In this document: piece after piece, positions 32,753 to 43,276 of the stretch
How the letters are laid out: every line of letters begins with the position of its first letter
Numbering within the stretch: position 1 is the first letter of the stretch
NCBI GenBank assembly: GCA_039090855.1
Contig: CM076999.1
Location: 116,807,072-116,871,071, forward strand
Length of the DNA stretch: 64,000 nt
Reading direction: 5' to 3'
Source: Macrothele yani
Taxonomy: Eukaryota > Arthropoda > Arachnida > Araneae > Macrothelidae
Made by a program: the position numbers and the translations under genes
Notes under the pieces: generated by a model
What the model was told of the DNA's origin: nothing
The model's database searches: none
What the model saw: only the letters and a program-made list of their open reading frames with translations

Positions 32753-33524
32753 CAGTTATTAAATTAAAATCATTTCCTTATGTATTTTGTAAGTCTATTT
32801 TTGAATTAAGCTCTTGAAAATGATATTCATAATTTTTTAAGGTTCATTAATGGAACGGTTTTTCTAGATATAAAAACTTTCCTTAATTAGTCTCTTGTTT
32901 TTATGAGGTTCATAATCTAATATTTTGCCCTAAATGTCCATTTTGCACACATTGCTGCATATTCAGTTGTAATGTACTTATTTTGTCCTCACTGAAATCT
33001 GTAATGTTCTAATAATTATTTGTTTTATTAACTTTTCCTATAGTGTGTCTGATTCGCGGGTTTGCAGCAAGTTTTCTGTTTTAATGGTTGTGTACGTGGA
33101 TACATTTTATTTTTATACAACTCTGATCATATTTATGCATCCTATATTTTTTATTTATCTCCTGTAATTGATAGGAATAAAAATCGGTATACTTATCAGC
33201 CACCCCTCGTATTTCTTAGTTTCAATTGTATTAAAAAGTGAATAAGTAGGTATTTTCTATGTAGTCATTTTATATACCAATCAGTAACAGCAAATAGTGG
33301 CGGACAGATAACAGGAAAGGTCCCAATTTTGTCCTCTAATCAGTGCTGCTGTGTGTGGTCACCTCACTGAGAGATCTGAATGCTATATCAAAACAAAAAT
33401 TCTAAAAGAATATCAGCCAATTGTTCAAAGTACGCATTGTCACCTTTCGCTTCCTTTAATGATATTCTAAGTAGCGAAATTTATACATTTTGAAGAAAAG
33501 AACATTTTTATCTGGTATCTGCTT
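32753..33524. other. No gene seen
   Basis: AT-rich sequence, no recognisable feature. Confidence 0.5.
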
Positions 33525-33738
33525 TTTTTCTTTTAATTGGAGGTTTAACGACCAGCGTGAGCAACTCAATGGGCTATAAGCAGTCGCCCGTCCCTAATTT
33601 CGTCACTGGTTCCAGGGAAGGGAGAGAGCCAGTGCCGTAAGACAAACACAACATCCATGCCTGACGGGATTCGAACCCGGACCCCTTTCGGACGAATGAT
33701 CAGAGGCCATCGCTTAGACCACTGCGCCACCGGGGCGG
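33525..33738 (-). mobile_element. tRNA-derived SINE, full length
   Basis: Minus-strand copy with exact 13-bp target duplication CTGGTATCTGCTT at 33512-33524 and 33739-33751. It combines the GTCAGGC and AAGCGATGGC variants. Confidence 0.96.
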
Positions 33739-34302
33739 CTGGTATCTGCTTCACCTATTCCATATTTATAAATTACACTCAATTCTGCCCCACCACTTCT
33801 CATTAAAATTCATACACAATCTTTTGAGCTAACTGTAACTTTTGTTTTTTATACAAAAACTCTGTACTAGAGGGTTATTTTTCATATAAAAACTAATACC
33901 GCAGCTGCTTCCTTTGCCCTGTGATGATGGGTGTACTGATTTTATACACATACCCAGCACTGAATTGGAAAATTTTGGTCTATACCAGATTGAGCATTCT
34001 TTATTCTTAACTACAGCACGTATGCGGTTTGGCATAGATTCCGAATGTAATAAAACGGCAATTTTTCACCTGAAAAACAAAAGAAATAAATACAATTACT
34101 TACGGAATTAACAAAATTCCAATCCTCGCTCAACACAAACACGACCACAACTCACCAGCAGGCAACAACAAACACAGAGAGAAATAAAATTCCCCGGTTC
34201 AAATAAAATATTCCCTTTGTGGTGCTAAAACTCCCAGAACACACACAGCCTATCAAACAACGTAATCACACCGTGTTTACTCGAAGTTTCTGTTAGGGAT
34301 TT

Positions 34303-34526
34303 GCCTTCTCGGTGGCACAGTGGTCTAGGCGCTGGTTTATGACCATTCGCCTGTGAAGGGTCAGGGTTCGGATCCCGGTGCAGCTGGGTGTTGTGTTCGT
34401 CTTACGGCACTGGCTCTCTCCCTTCCCTGGAACCAGTGACCCTAAATTAGGTACGGGCGATTATCTGTAGCCCACGGAGTTGCTCACGGTGACTGTTAAA
34501 CCCCAGTAAAGATTAAAAGAAAAAGA
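34303..34526 (+). mobile_element. Diverged tRNA-derived SINE
   Basis: Head GCCTTCTCGGTGGCACAGTG with B box GGGTTCGGATCCC, and a body with AGGTACGGGCGATTATCTGT. The body is clearly the same family; head and tail differ enough for an older subfamily. No target duplication was found. Confidence 0.88.
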
Positions 34527-34530
34527 ACTG

Positions 34531-34534
<4 letters not shown>

Positions 34535-34562
<28 letters not shown>
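34535..34562. repeat. (GT)n microsatellite
   Basis: About 13 GT units. Confidence 0.95.
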
Positions 34563-34565
<3 letters not shown>

Positions 34566-35062
34566 GTGATTTACGGGCGCGCATTCTTAAGCATAGAAAC
34601 CGTATGTGGCCAGGGCCATCGCCAAGTGGATGCGAGGTTGGGCGGAAACCCTCCCTGCAATTCTTCTTGCCCACCCAGTTAAAGACGTGTCAGTTTTTAT
34701 TAATATTATTTAACTTTTAAATATAATTTGGACGGAGATGAGTCTCGTTTTTTTTTTTTTTTTTTTGTGGGATAGCCCTACGTATTTCCCCTTAGACAGT
34801 GCGTCGTTTACTTCTTCGTAGGAAGGTTACCAAGAAAAACATCGGCAGGGCCAGGAGATCAGAAGTTCTTTAATCAAGGAAACATATGGGCCAGGAAAAT
34901 GTAATTGTTCTCCACTCTCCGAAATCCTTAGTTTAAGCTTTTTTTTTTTTTTTTTTCATGTTTGTATGGCCAGGGAAATTTACTGAGAGGGGTCATTACA
35001 AATTTCTCTGCTGCTTGTCCTGCTAAGTAAGGGATTTCAACACAAAAAGAGGAGTCTAAGCT
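34563..35062. other. No gene seen
   Basis: Contains T-runs near 34750 and 34940; no supported feature. Confidence 0.45.
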
Positions 35063-35074
35063 AAACCAGCGCTG

Positions 35075-35301
35075 GCCGCCCCGGTGGCGCAGTGGTCTAA
35101 GGCGTTGGCTTCTGATCATTCGTCTGTAAGGGGTCCGGGTTCGAATCCCGGTCAGGCATGGATGTTGTGTTCGTCTTACGGCACTGGCTCTCTCCCTTCC
35201 CTGGAACCAGTGACCCTAAATTAGGGACGGGCGACTGCTTATAGCCGATTGAGTTGCTCACGGTGGTCGTTAAACCTCCAATCAAAAAAAAAAAAAAAGA
35301 A
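35075..35301 (+). mobile_element. tRNA-derived SINE, full length
   Basis: Plus-strand copy of the TCTAAGGCGTTGGC / GTCAGGCATGG variant. Exact 12-bp target duplication AAACCAGCGCTG lies at 35063-35074 and 35302-35313. Confidence 0.97.
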
Positions 35302-35322
35302 AAACCAGCGCTGTTAAGCTTG

Positions 35323-37030
35323 TACCGGTGCGCGTATTTCACAAGTGAATGTACGGGATTGCGATTAAGGCCATTTCCGCCACGCGATTGGTTCAGAGTT
35401 ACTTTGGAGATTGCGAGTAGGCGGGGCGCATGAGGAGAGGCATGTGACGGAGACATGTAGGCTTTGCTGCACTTGCATAAGATATTTTAATGTTTGGGAG
35501 ATTTTATCAAGGAGGTTAGAAGAAGAGGAGGTGAAGGGACCTGTTTTGAGTGAAGCGAAAACAGATCAGTTGTTTCTGTCCTCTCTCTGAGGTGGTGGGA
35601 GTCTGCTGTGCGAGAGTTCGGGAACGTGACGTCACTTCCTGTGGCTTAAGCAGTTTTGCTTAGCGCATGCAAACCAAGGATGGAAAGAAGGAATATTTCG
35701 GACTTCTTATTTCTTAATATTAGGCTTTTGGTTATATTTTAAACATGGTTACTTGCACATGGGCAGTAAGTAATTATGCGCACTATGCACTTCTGCTCAA
35801 AAAATAATTATTTTGTTCAATTTTTTAAAGAAATACCAACACATATTTTCCTGTTTTTTCTGGAAATTTTGTATTATGGGAATGAATATTTCAGCCTCAA
35901 TTTTTTTATGCCTGTGTGGGTAGAGTAAGAGTCCGAAAATCCCGTTCAAAATCACGATTTCCCCATAGAGATATACAGGAGATTCTTAGGTTGGGCGCAT
36001 TGGCGTAGTCAGCTGATAAAAAGTGGCGTCACGGCAGAAGCACAGGGAGAGGGGCAACTCCTCTTACTTCTAACCTCCATGGATTTTATTGCGACAATGG
36101 TTACCTTCAGTTGTTTTACCCGTACAGTCGGAATGCGACAGGAGGTAAATGGAGAGTGTACTTTATTGGTAGGGGAACTTTTGAGTTTTTGTATCAACAT
36201 GACTTCATGTACTTGTGACTTATCTTCCGTACAGGGCCGAAAGATGTCAGCGCTCACTCCTTTAGCCCAGGAGTAGTACTGATGTGTATTGTATGGAGAA
36301 CCCATGAGTTCTTTTAACGTTTTTTTTTCAGGTAGAAGGGGGGTTGAAATGTGGAATTGAAGGCATTTTGAAGAAGTTTGGAAGGACGAAAATTTGAGGA
36401 ATTTCTAAATATTAGAAAAATATATATATGACAGATCACTTACTATTTTATCAGACACAATATTTGGCAAACTACATTCTGGAATATTTATTCCAACGGA
36501 ACTGTCTTATTTCAACAGAACACTATTTTGAGGTCTTACTTCGTGTCATTAGGTAGTGCTTTGCTAATACAAAATCCCTCTATTTGATTTTTTTAAATAT
36601 CTAGCTAGACCTCTTCACATTCATGAGGGAAAAAAACTTGATTGTCAGAATAAATTTTTCGGTGTGGAGACATACTTTTCATTGCTAAAGGTAATTTTAA
36701 GGGTAATAAAAAGGACCTTTAAAAGGGTACTTTTTAGTATCCTTATAACGCACTTTCACAACAGCACGAATCAAAATGGGTACTAGGTTGACGTGCTGCC
36801 ATCTATTGGCCGATACGGAGTCACGATATAATTCAATATGATCATTTGTCACATATGTTAAGTAACCTCACATTGAATTTCTTAGCAAGCAGAACTTCTC
36901 CCGATAAAAGACAGTGTTCCAGTCACATGACTCTCCTCATAAGCTCCGCCTATGCACAATCTCCAAAGTATCTCTGAATTAATCCTTAATCGCAATACCG
37001 TACATTCACTTATGAAATACGCGTACGGTA
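35323..37030. mobile_element. Non-autonomous transposon with about 140-bp inverted repeats
   Basis: The left repeat 35323-35460 (TACCGGTGCGCGTATTTCAC) and right repeat 36890-37030 are reverse complements with mismatches. The 1.7-kb body has no coding frame. A partial copy lies at 4203-5168. A target duplication was not recognised, so the superfamily is open. Confidence 0.82.
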
Positions 37031-37400
37031 AACTCTTAGGTTGACTCGGAGTATAGTCATGCACGATGTTTTCGAAATTGGAGCAGCGGTGTTGGATAAA
37101 AAAATTCAAAGTGCCAGGGGTTGTACTGCTGACAGTGTCATCCAGGAGTTTTAGAGGCTTATGGGGAATTTGCATTGCCATACAGAACAGTTGCAAGATG
37201 GGAAAGCCTTTAATAGTGGACGCCAAAATGTGAAAGACGAGCCTCGGCCAGGTCGTCCCAGTGCAAGTGAAGAAGAAGTGAGTGCTGTTTCCGCGTTACT
37301 GGAGACAGATCGGCACTTTACGATTCGTCAGTCAGCCAATCATACAGGAGTGTCGGTGTCACATACAATTGTGTTACACATTTTCAAGGAACGCCTGGGA

Positions 37401-38049
37401 GCTATACTTCGGTTTGCGGCCCCCGTCAGTTATTGCAAGAAACGCGGTGCTAGTAACGTGCTGCCACCTATCGGGCGACATGAAATACGCAGCGCTGCGT
37501 GGTTATTTCTGTAACGAATGTGTTTTGTGCAGTATTTTGGACCTTTACTGGGACGGAAAACCTGTGTTTCCATCAGAATTAAAACCCGTCTTTCTGGTAC
37601 AATAATTACATTAGATTTATTACGTACCAGGAAATAACTGTTTCATGATGCGAAACATCACCTCAAAGCACTGTTCTGAGGAAAGGCGACAATTCCGTCG
37701 GGATTAATATTCCACAATGTGGTCTGCCAAATGATTGTTTGTGAGACCCATCTGAAAGTCTGCGTTTCAGGAGCCGCCACTTACTCTCTACCCCTTGAGT
37801 ATGAGCACCAGCAAAAGGAATCCACGAAATTGAGGGACTGGTTTTTGTACCCTCGTCATTCGCAACTTCCAATAACACAAACATGGCGAACCAAGTGTGA
37901 CGCACGGAGCGAACAGCGATGACAGAACGGAGGCAGTAGCGCTGGGAGGAAGGAGCGGAAGCGCCACCTATCGGGAAATGTGTGATTTCCCATTATTCCA
38001 CGTTACTTCCTTCTAGCTGACGACGGGAGCCGCAAACCAAAGTGTATCC
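37401..38049. mobile_element. MITE with 9-bp target duplication (MULE-like)
   Basis: The ends GCTATACTTCGGTTTGCGGC and the complement of GCCGCAAACCAAAGTGTATCC are inverted repeats of about 25 bp. Flanks CGCCTGGGA (37392-37400) and CGTCTGGGA (38050-38058) are a 9-bp duplication with one mismatch; the mariner frame continues across it (FKERLG, MRKIAS). A 9-bp duplication suggests the Mutator group, but no transposase is present. Confidence 0.82.
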
Positions 38050-39560
38050 CGTCTGGGAATGAGAAAAATTGCATCGCGATGGGTTCCGCGCTCTCTGACT
38101 GAGATCCAGAAATGGCAACAATACGAGGCTGCTCGTATCCACTTGGAACGCTACGAGCGCGAAGTACAAGCTTTCATTCGCCGTATCATCACACTGGATG
38201 AGAGATGGGCTACATCATATGAGCCAGAAATGAAACGCCACTCTAACGAGTGGCGTTATTACGGATCATCGCTCAAATCCAAATTTCGTCGGAAACCCAG
38301 CAGTGTGAAGGCTATGGTTATTGTCGTGTGCGACTGCGGTGGTGTTATCATGAGGCATGCCATACCGCAAAGCCAGGCCGTCACGGCGCAGTATTACTCT
38401 ACATTTTTGGAACAAAATCTGCGATCAGCTTTGAGGAGGAAGCGGATACACTTTATGCAGAACCCACCTATCACTTTGCATGACAATGCTCGACCGCATG
38501 TTGCATATGCTGTGGATCAGTTGTTCACTTGATGGGGCTGGAAAGTGCTCTACAACCCGCCGTGCTCTCCTGAATTAAGCCCCTGTGACTTCGACTTGAT
38601 CCCTAAAATGAAGAAACCACTTCGCGGCGTTCGATTCAGAACTATCTCACAAGGAACGTCCTCGGGTTCGAACAAACAAAACCGCACCAAACTTCCGTTA
38701 TAAGTCATTTACGTACCTCCGAATTCAATGGTGATATTTGTTTTTCTGTAAATCTCCGCAGTTGCTCACTAGAGGGTTCCGTTGAGTCACCCGTCGCTCG
38801 TCGGCTGCTGCGCCAGTCGAGAGTGTGCAGGTGCTTGTATCACATGTCTTGTTTGTCTGTGTACCAGTGGCGGCCCGTTAGATGAGGCAAGTGAGGCGCC
38901 GCCTCACCTGAAATTCCACAGAATGAGAAGTGAAAAAAAAAGCTTCTATCAGTAACAAAGATATAAGAACTTTGCAGGATAAATGAAACACTGAAATTCA
39001 CATTGTGATTCATGAATTAGGTAAAAAACAGGCTTTCAAGAAGTGGAATGAATCACTATTTTTGCCAAGCAGCTGCATGTTTTAAGCGCTTAGAGGCGAC
39101 CGGCTGAATCATCTCGATGAGAAGCCGGTTTTGGGAACTGGGGATCAGAGAAGAGCCCTACAGAGTGACCCCCCCACGGTCCGAGGTCTACCCAAGGAGG
39201 TGCCGGACTTCCAGTAAGAGAAAGGGAATTTCTGAGGCGACCCCCACTTCGCTTAAACTCGAATCGCATCTCTGATGTTATTGGAGAACCCAAGGATTGG
39301 GTATCCAATGGGCGCGGGAAAATGAGCAGATGACCTTGGTAAAAAGTGATTTTACAGGCGATGACACCGTTCGCCTCTAGACGCTTTGGAGTACGATGAT
39401 TTCTACTTAGCTTTAACTATTCGTCAGACTGTATTTGAGTCTAACTTTTAGTAGTGTGTTTGCAATCCTCTCTTCTGTGGGTGTTGGCTAATTCATAGTA
39501 ATGTTGAGTTTTTTATTTTTTATTTTGTTATTGTTACTAAACAGCATATTTTGATTTTGG

Positions 39561-40505
39561 TTGGAAAATATGAATGGCCCAACAAACGACGTGATTTGTG
39601 TTCTGGAAGAAATTCCTTTTAAACACTGGAAAGATTATGATAAAAGGGATGTTCTCATATCTGGAAGACCGACACCTATAATAAGTTCAATATCTAAAGA
39701 CAAGAAGTGCGACAAATCGTTTTTTAGGTCTTTCAATAAATCATGGTACGAGATTTTCTCCTGGCTTTCTGGTAGCTATTTCAAGCAAACTCTCTTTTGC
39801 TCGCCATTTTTACTTTTGAGCAATAAGAAAAATGTGTGGAATACAACGGGTTATTTTGATCTGAAAAACTTTTCTCGTAGTGCAAAATTGCACGAAAGCT
39901 CTAAAGAGTATATAACTAACCACGTAGGTCTAAAACGAATGGAAAAAAACATAAACACTATTTCTGATATGCTCAAAGAAAATGCTGCTCTTCATAAAGT
40001 CAAGTTTAATGAAAAGGTCAGACTAAATAGGCTTTTTATGGAACATATCGATTTAGTTGTCGTTCTAAGCAAGCAAGAACTGCCTTTTCGAGGATATGAT
40101 GAATCCATTTCCTCACTAAATAAAGGTAATTTCAAGGAGATGTTCCATTTGTTACTTCGTAGGAGCACCCCAGAATTAAAAGCACATTTTGAAGAAATAC
40201 GAAGCTTATTTTCTGGACAATCTAAAAGGATACAGAATGATTTAATGGAGTGTATTCATGAATATATAAACGAATGTGTTAAAAGCGAAATTAATGAGTC
40301 AGAATTTTTTTCAGTGCAAGTTGATGATACAACTGATATTACTCAAAAATCACAGTGTTCAATAATTGTCAGATACATATTGGACTCAAATTGTGAAGTA
40401 GTTGAGCGCTTCCTTGGTTTTTACGATATCAGCACTAACAGGACTGATGTGGCACTGTATGATCTGCTAGCATTGGTTTTGGAGGAGTTTAATACAGACA
40501 TTTAA
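39561..40505 (+). CDS. hAT transposase, N-terminal half (C-terminally truncated)
   Basis: An open frame of 314 residues from an ATG. Residues about 55-115 (FSWLSGSYFKQTLFCSPFLL, NTTGYFDLKNFSRSAKLHES) resemble the TTF-type zinc finger of hAT transposases. About 120-310 resemble the DUF4371 part of the catalytic domain. VDDTTDITQKSQCSIIVRYI (254-273) holds the first catalytic acidic box. The frame stops at FNTDI, so the second catalytic Asp, the Glu and the C-terminal dimerisation domain are absent. The DNA after it contains a tRNA-like insert. A short DNA-binding product could still be made; mobility on its own is not expected. Confidence 0.82.
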   Translation: MENMNGPTNDVICVLEEIPFKHWKDYDKRDVLISGRPTPIISSISKDKKCDKSFFRSFNKSWYEIFSWLSGSYFKQTLFCSPFLLLSNKKNVWNTTGYFDLKNFSRSAKLHESSKEYITNHVGLKRMEKNINTISDMLKENAALHKVKFNEKVRLNRLFMEHIDLVVVLSKQELPFRGYDESISSLNKGNFKEMFHLLLRRSTPELKAHFEEIRSLFSGQSKRIQNDLMECIHEYINECVKSEINESEFFSVQVDDTTDITQKSQCSIIVRYILDSNCEVVERFLGFYDISTNRTDVALYDLLALVLEEFNTDI

Positions 40506-40578
40506 CGTGGACCAGTAACATCAAACAAAGATCTTCGCTCTATCCACATTTATAAGTGAGTCACGGAAAACTTCTCAT

Positions 40579-40651
40579 TGGCCGCCACCGGGAGTCGAAC
40601 TCAGGGTCTTCCAGTTACGCGCCGGATATGCTTCCGCTACACCACAGCGGC
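40579..40651 (-). tRNA. tRNA-Thr(CGT)-like sequence inside the hAT element
   Basis: The minus strand begins GCCGCTGTGGTGTAGCGGAA and ends TTCGACTCCCGGTGGCGGC. The 7-bp acceptor stem pairs fully (with wobble). The anticodon stem TCCGG/CTGGA closes the loop CGCGTAA, giving anticodon CGT. Position 33 is G instead of the nearly invariant U. It is probably a tRNA-derived retroposon head or a pseudogene. Confidence 0.55.
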
Positions 40652-40921
40652 CTCGAATTCCTCCGGACTCACACACGCTAACAGCCAAGCCAATGTGGCA
40701 GGTTGCTTCTTGGAGCCCCGCACAATGCTGGAGATTCACCAAAGATGGTAAGTGGTGCTTTGAAAGATCTTGTAAGTTGTTGTGCCTTAAAAATGTCTAT
40801 TTTTTAGTACAGACTGTATTAATAAATAAATCTTATCGTGCTGAAAGGCTTTTCTAATTAAAATATTGTTGTAAAATTATCGAATAATTGTTTTCATAAA
40901 AATATTGTTGCAAAAGTAACG

Positions 40922-40928
<7 letters not shown>

Positions 40929-40974
<46 letters not shown>
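40929..40974. repeat. (CA)n(TA)n microsatellite
   Basis: About 13 CA units followed by about 9 TA units, within the hAT element. Confidence 0.95.
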
Positions 40975-41677
40975 GGTATATGTACATTTTTCCACTAAAA
41001 TTTTTAGATTTTTTCGTGAAGAAAGACTTCCCACGCCGTGTTTCATATATTTTTGTAATTTTATTCCATTACTGTTGAATAATATTTGTAAATAAGGGCT
41101 AAATGGCATGGGCTGAAGCCCTAAGGGATGTGGTTTACAGCTGTTTATGACAAGGCGCCTACCCGGGACCAATGGCTTAACGAGACTTCCGAATCTCAGC
41201 GGATTTTAATGATTCAGGCGACTCGAACCCAGGACTTTAAAGATATCAATGGGTGATACTGCCTTTGACACGAAACTTTTTGAAGGGGGAGGGAAGGGGG
41301 TCTGCACTTCTGCTGTATAACTGTGTATAAGTACATATAACAATTATTTTGGGGGGCGCGCTTCGACAAATATTTTTCTATTGGTACGTACGCACATCTT
41401 GAACATTAATACAAAACGAAGCTAATTTAATAAAATGAAGAAAATGCAATAAATTATAGTTGTTTTAAAAAATTTTTAATAAAGCAACTTCTTTGGCCGC
41501 TTTGCTTTACTTTCTCTTCTATTATCAAGAAATTGCATTGCTTTCCGAGTTATGTAAAAATCAATGAATTTAAATATGGAAATTATCTATAAAACGTACT
41601 TAGAAAAAGCTAACTGTCTCGCCTACTAAGGGGGTGCAAACCACGAGCCCCCGGCTACGCCACTGATATATATATAT

Positions 41678-41699
41678 ATTCGTATAACGTTATACGAAT
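41678..41699. repeat. Perfect 22-bp palindrome
   Basis: ATTCGTATAAC followed by GTTATACGAAT without a spacer. It lies next to CTACGCCACTG at 41660-41670, which looks like another hAT right end. Confidence 0.8.
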
Positions 41700-41793
41700 T
41701 TATATATTTTTCAATAACATATGTTTTACTGTTTTACATTTACATCAAGACCGTTCGCCTCACCAGCATTTTACACCACGAGCCGCCACTGCT

Positions 41794-42350
41794 GTGTACG
41801 TAGAGAGACGACAAAATAGTTCGACCTTTTTTGCGTCAGTTTTGAATATACATCTGTCTGACAAGTCAATCGTACTTTGTGATTCCTGGTATGGACACAA
41901 GGATGAACGAATACTTCACGAGGCCTCCGTGGGAAAACAAGTTCATTTAAAATTCATTCCACCAAAAACTGCGAAATATGTTCAACCCCTCGATATTCAT
42001 TTTTTCAGACAATATAAAATTTACGCAAAGAAAATTACAGACTACATAAAACTACGATCCAACATGCTGTAGCCAAAATTACATGACAGAATATTCCTTC
42101 TGAAGATGCATTATGTGGTCTACAATCAACTGTCTGCGGAGATCTATAGACCACTTCGTTACGCATTGCAGAAAGCTTGCTCCCATTGTGATGGTGAACC
42201 TGTGCAATAATTTCAAAAGTGTCATCAACGTGGCTTTCAACACTAATGTTCTTATTCTGTGGGTGTACCGATGTTGCATTTATTAATTGTTGTGAATTTT
42301 GGGGCAATGGTTATTGCTTTGATCATTTTGTAGACATCCCTCACATGAAT
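41794..42350 (+). pseudogene. DDE-transposase-like C-terminal fragment
   Basis: Reads SDKSIVLCDSWYGHKDERIL, then HLKFIPPKTAKYVQPLDIHF and FRQYKIYAKKITDYI, and after a stop LHDRIFLLKMHYVVYNQLSA. The D-S-W-x-G-H and PP-K-T-x-x-x-QPLD blocks resemble the second half of DDE endonucleases of the Tc1/pogo type. Late Cys and His residues (CFDHFVDIPHMN in a shifted frame) suggest a zinc-binding tail. It belongs to the element at 38651-42588, whose first half was lost. Confidence 0.6.
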
Positions 42351-42790
42351 TATTAATCTTTTGACACTTGCACAATCTGACCCTTCGTTATGAAGTTACA
42401 GACTTCAACAGTCCTATTCGTGCAGATCTTCTCTTTACGCTTCGACGTGGCACCTATCTTCAGAGACCCCTACTGGTCAACTGCGGAGTTTTACAGAAAA
42501 ACGAATATCACCATTGAATTCAGAGGTACGTAAATGACTTATAACGGAATGGCGCGGTTTTGTTTGTTCGACCTCGGGAGCGTTCCTTATCTGGCATTCT
42601 TAACGCAGTAGACCACTCCATACGAACGATCAACCAAACAGGCATTGCCAACGGCATCCTACGACCTTCACATCAATGGCAACGGGGGTGTTACGCAATG
42701 CTGGCGACTATATTGAAGGATTGTAAACATTCGAAACAGCTATGCGTTTTGTATTTGTAGTATTATGCAGTTGCCACTATTAACATTTAA

Positions 42791-43276
42791 AGTCGTAAGA
42801 TAAATGTCAACGGGGCAGAGAATTCAGAACATCTGTGGTAGAGAATAGCTTTGTGCTCTGTGTCAGCCTGTGGAAGGGTTAGGGATGTTGGCCCACCACA
42901 GTTGGTACAAGTGTGCCCTTCAATATCAAAAGAGGAGAGTAGGGCATACCAATGACCGTAGGCTCCAAGTCCAACGACCTAAGTTCAACCGAGAAATTTC
43001 CTATATTATTCTCCGCAAACGTCCAAGATACAAAAAGAAGAAATTCTCTCTAACTTATTTAAAGGAAATAACTTTTAACATAGCTCAAATGATATTCATG
43101 ATTGTTATTCATAAAAACAAAAACAATTATTCCAAAAAATTCAGACAAAAAAGAATAAGAAAAAGTGGGCAATTTTTATAGTGGTGCACCGGAAAATATC
43201 CCGGTGGGACAATCCTCCCATGCTGGTAAACCAAGATAACATGAGAATTGCTATAGTGAGTTAGTGGTGTAAGACA
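42791..43276. repeat. Terminus of a hAT-like element (right-facing)
   Basis: The sequence ends near 43232 in GGAAAATATCCCGGTGGGAC and AATCCTCCCATGCTGG. The reverse complement matches the start of 47648-47760 (GGATTGTCCCACCGGGATAT). No coding frame was recognised. Confidence 0.5.

Larger units (their letters stand above)
38865..41791 (+). mobile_element. hAT element with perfect 8-bp target duplication
   Basis: The ends CAGTGGCGGCCCGT and the complement of ACGAGCCGCCACTG form hAT inverted termini. Both are flanked by exact CTGTGTAC (38857-38864 and 41792-41799). It is 2927 bp long and carries a partial transposase gene. Confidence 0.96.
38651..42588. mobile_element. Long-inverted-repeat DNA transposon holding a hAT
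   Basis: Left and right repeats of at least 110-130 bp (AAGGAACG, then TCGAACAAACAAAACCGC and TCATTTACGTACCTC) are reverse complements. CCTCGGG occurs at both 38660 and 42572, but the repeats seem to extend past it to 38651 and 42588. TATCT flanks the outside of these points (38644-38648 and 42588-42592). The exact ends and target duplication therefore stay open. Its own coding remains lie at 41794-42350. Confidence 0.72.
37034..42790 (+). pseudogene. Mariner transposase split by two insertions
   Basis: The N-terminus is at 37060-37400 (VFEIGAAVLDKKIQSA, FNSGRQNVKDEPRPGRPS, HTIVLHIFKERLG). The core at 38059-38650 reads MRKIASRWVPRSLTEIQKWQ, IITLDERWATSYEPE (first Asp), LHDNARPHVAYAVDQLF (second Asp) and PPCSPELSPCDFDLIPKM (third Asp). 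The C-terminus at 42590-42725 reads GILNAVDHSIRTINQTG and WQRGCYAMLATIL. Insertions: a MITE at 37401-38049 and a 3.9-kb element at about 38651-42588. It is the same mariner subfamily as 16505-17345. An in-frame stop after FT (38530) also breaks it. Confidence 0.85.

Noticed and set aside
39090..39308. 72-codon minus-strand frame in the left part of the hAT element
   Set aside because: GC-rich subterminal region before the transposase; no homology seen.
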